From: Oscillospiraceae bacterium
GTDB lineage: Bacteria > Bacillota > Clostridia > Oscillospirales > Ruminococcaceae
Length of the DNA stretch: 22,975 nucleotides
Assembly (NCBI GenBank): GCA_003531585.1
Contig: DQFX01000023.1
Coordinates: forward strand, 34,620-57,594
Direction of reading: 5' to 3'
The position numbers and the translations under genes were made by a program. Every line of letters starts with the position of its first letter. The first letter of the stretch is position 1. Shown here one piece after another: positions 22,727 through 22,975 of this stretch. A model generated the notes under the pieces. It was not told the DNA's origin and made no database searches. It saw only the letters and a program-made list of their open reading frames with translations.

Positions 22727-22804
22727 ATGAACGCTATATTTACAAAGCTGCTCCGCAGGAATTTCCGCTTCGGACGAATGCGTACGGCGGCACCGCAGGA
22801 CTAA
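22727..22804 (+). CDS. Small 25-residue basic protein or leader peptide
   Basis: This is a 25-codon frame. ATG is preceded by AGAGGAGG (22711-22718) 8 nt upstream, behind the perfect promoter at 22649-22677. The peptide starts MNAIFTKLL and continues with an arginine-rich stretch (Arg10, 11, 14, 17, 19) and a short AAPQD tail. Net charge is about +5, and the first half could form a basic amphipathic helix. I do not recognise it. It could be a small functional protein, a leader peptide for a gene beyond the window, or the truncated start of a longer gene interrupted by the palindromic element that begins right after its TAA. Coding status rests on promoter and ribosome site strength alone. Confidence 0.5.
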   Translation: MNAIFTKLLRRNFRFGRMRTAAPQD

Positions 22805-22975
22805 GGAAGTGCTGATTAAATCTGGTGCGCAGATTGCGCCGCAGATTTTCCGTCAGATTGTACAATGAGGACGACGCAAGGCTGTCGCCTTGCTAGGACG
22901 AATTGTGCAATATAACGGAAAAGATGCAAGCAAAATGCGTGCCAAGCCGTCAGGCGTGATTTAATCAGTGCTTCC
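22805..22975. mobile_element. MITE-like near-palindromic element (may extend past the window)
   Basis: The 18-bp left end (GGAAGTGCTGATTAAATC) is matched by the inverted right end with 2 differences (GATTTAATCAGTGCTTCC). Further in, ATTTTCCGTCAGATTGTACAAT pairs with its partner GGAAAAGATGC-side region with few mismatches, and the centre is a perfect hairpin GCAAGGC-TGTC-GCCTTGC (22876-22893 region). About 171 bp fold into one long imperfect stem. It has no coding capacity, so it would need a transposase in trans. It starts at the base after the small frame's stop codon and ends at the window edge, so its true right limit and any target duplication cannot be seen. Confidence 0.65.

Overview
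The window is about 23 kb of chromosomal DNA from a GC-rich member of the Clostridia. Oscillospiraceae/Ruminococcaceae is my best guess, from gene content and codon style; the genus is not resolved. Supporting signs are a zapA-U32 peptidase pair, an mreBCD-PBP2 cluster, yqfC-yqfD sporulation-type genes, a chemoreceptor behind a flagellar-type (sigma-D) promoter, consensus sigma-A promoters in AT-rich gaps, and many short GC-rich hairpin repeats between genes. I see no phage, plasmid, CRISPR, rRNA or tRNA genes.

Layout. (1) 1-1472, plus strand: a structured leader, a small DUF3343 (putative Se/S carrier-like) protein, and an overlapping class-V aminotransferase of the cysteine desulfurase family, ending at a two-way terminator. 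(2) 1520-8693, minus strand: a nucleoside/purine acquisition locus. In transcription order it holds an FAD-dependent oxidoreductase, xanthine phosphoribosyltransferase (xpt), a BMP-family lipoprotein, a two-domain ABC ATPase and two permeases. A 394-nt gap packed with perfect hairpins separates the lipoprotein from the ATPase. (3) 8963-13561, minus strand: a CorA-type metal transporter, a U32-family protein, and a 507-residue ZapA-type division protein whose C-terminal four fifths is a coiled coil with five 31-residue repeats. (4) 13891-18635, plus strand: mreB, mreC, mreD and a class B penicillin-binding protein (PBP2 type), the core of the elongation machinery, divergent from zapA. (5) 18862-20763, minus strand: a methyl-accepting chemotaxis protein. 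(6) 21019-22500, plus strand: yqfC and yqfD, then a terminator. (7) 22649-22975: a perfect-consensus sigma-A promoter, a leader hairpin, a strong ribosome binding site and a 25-codon reading frame, followed at once by a 171-bp near-palindrome that resembles a MITE and runs to the window end.

How the genes fit together. Region 2 would import nucleosides by the BMP-type ABC system and salvage xanthine/guanine-type bases through Xpt. Regions 3 and 4 place division (ZapA) and elongation (MreBCD-PBP2) genes back to back, with two well-formed divergent promoters in a 329-nt gap. No complete novel system can be proven from sequence alone. The three items most worth following are the greatly extended repeat-bearing ZapA, the strongly driven small reading frame at the right end, and the hairpin-packed gap inside the BMP operon.
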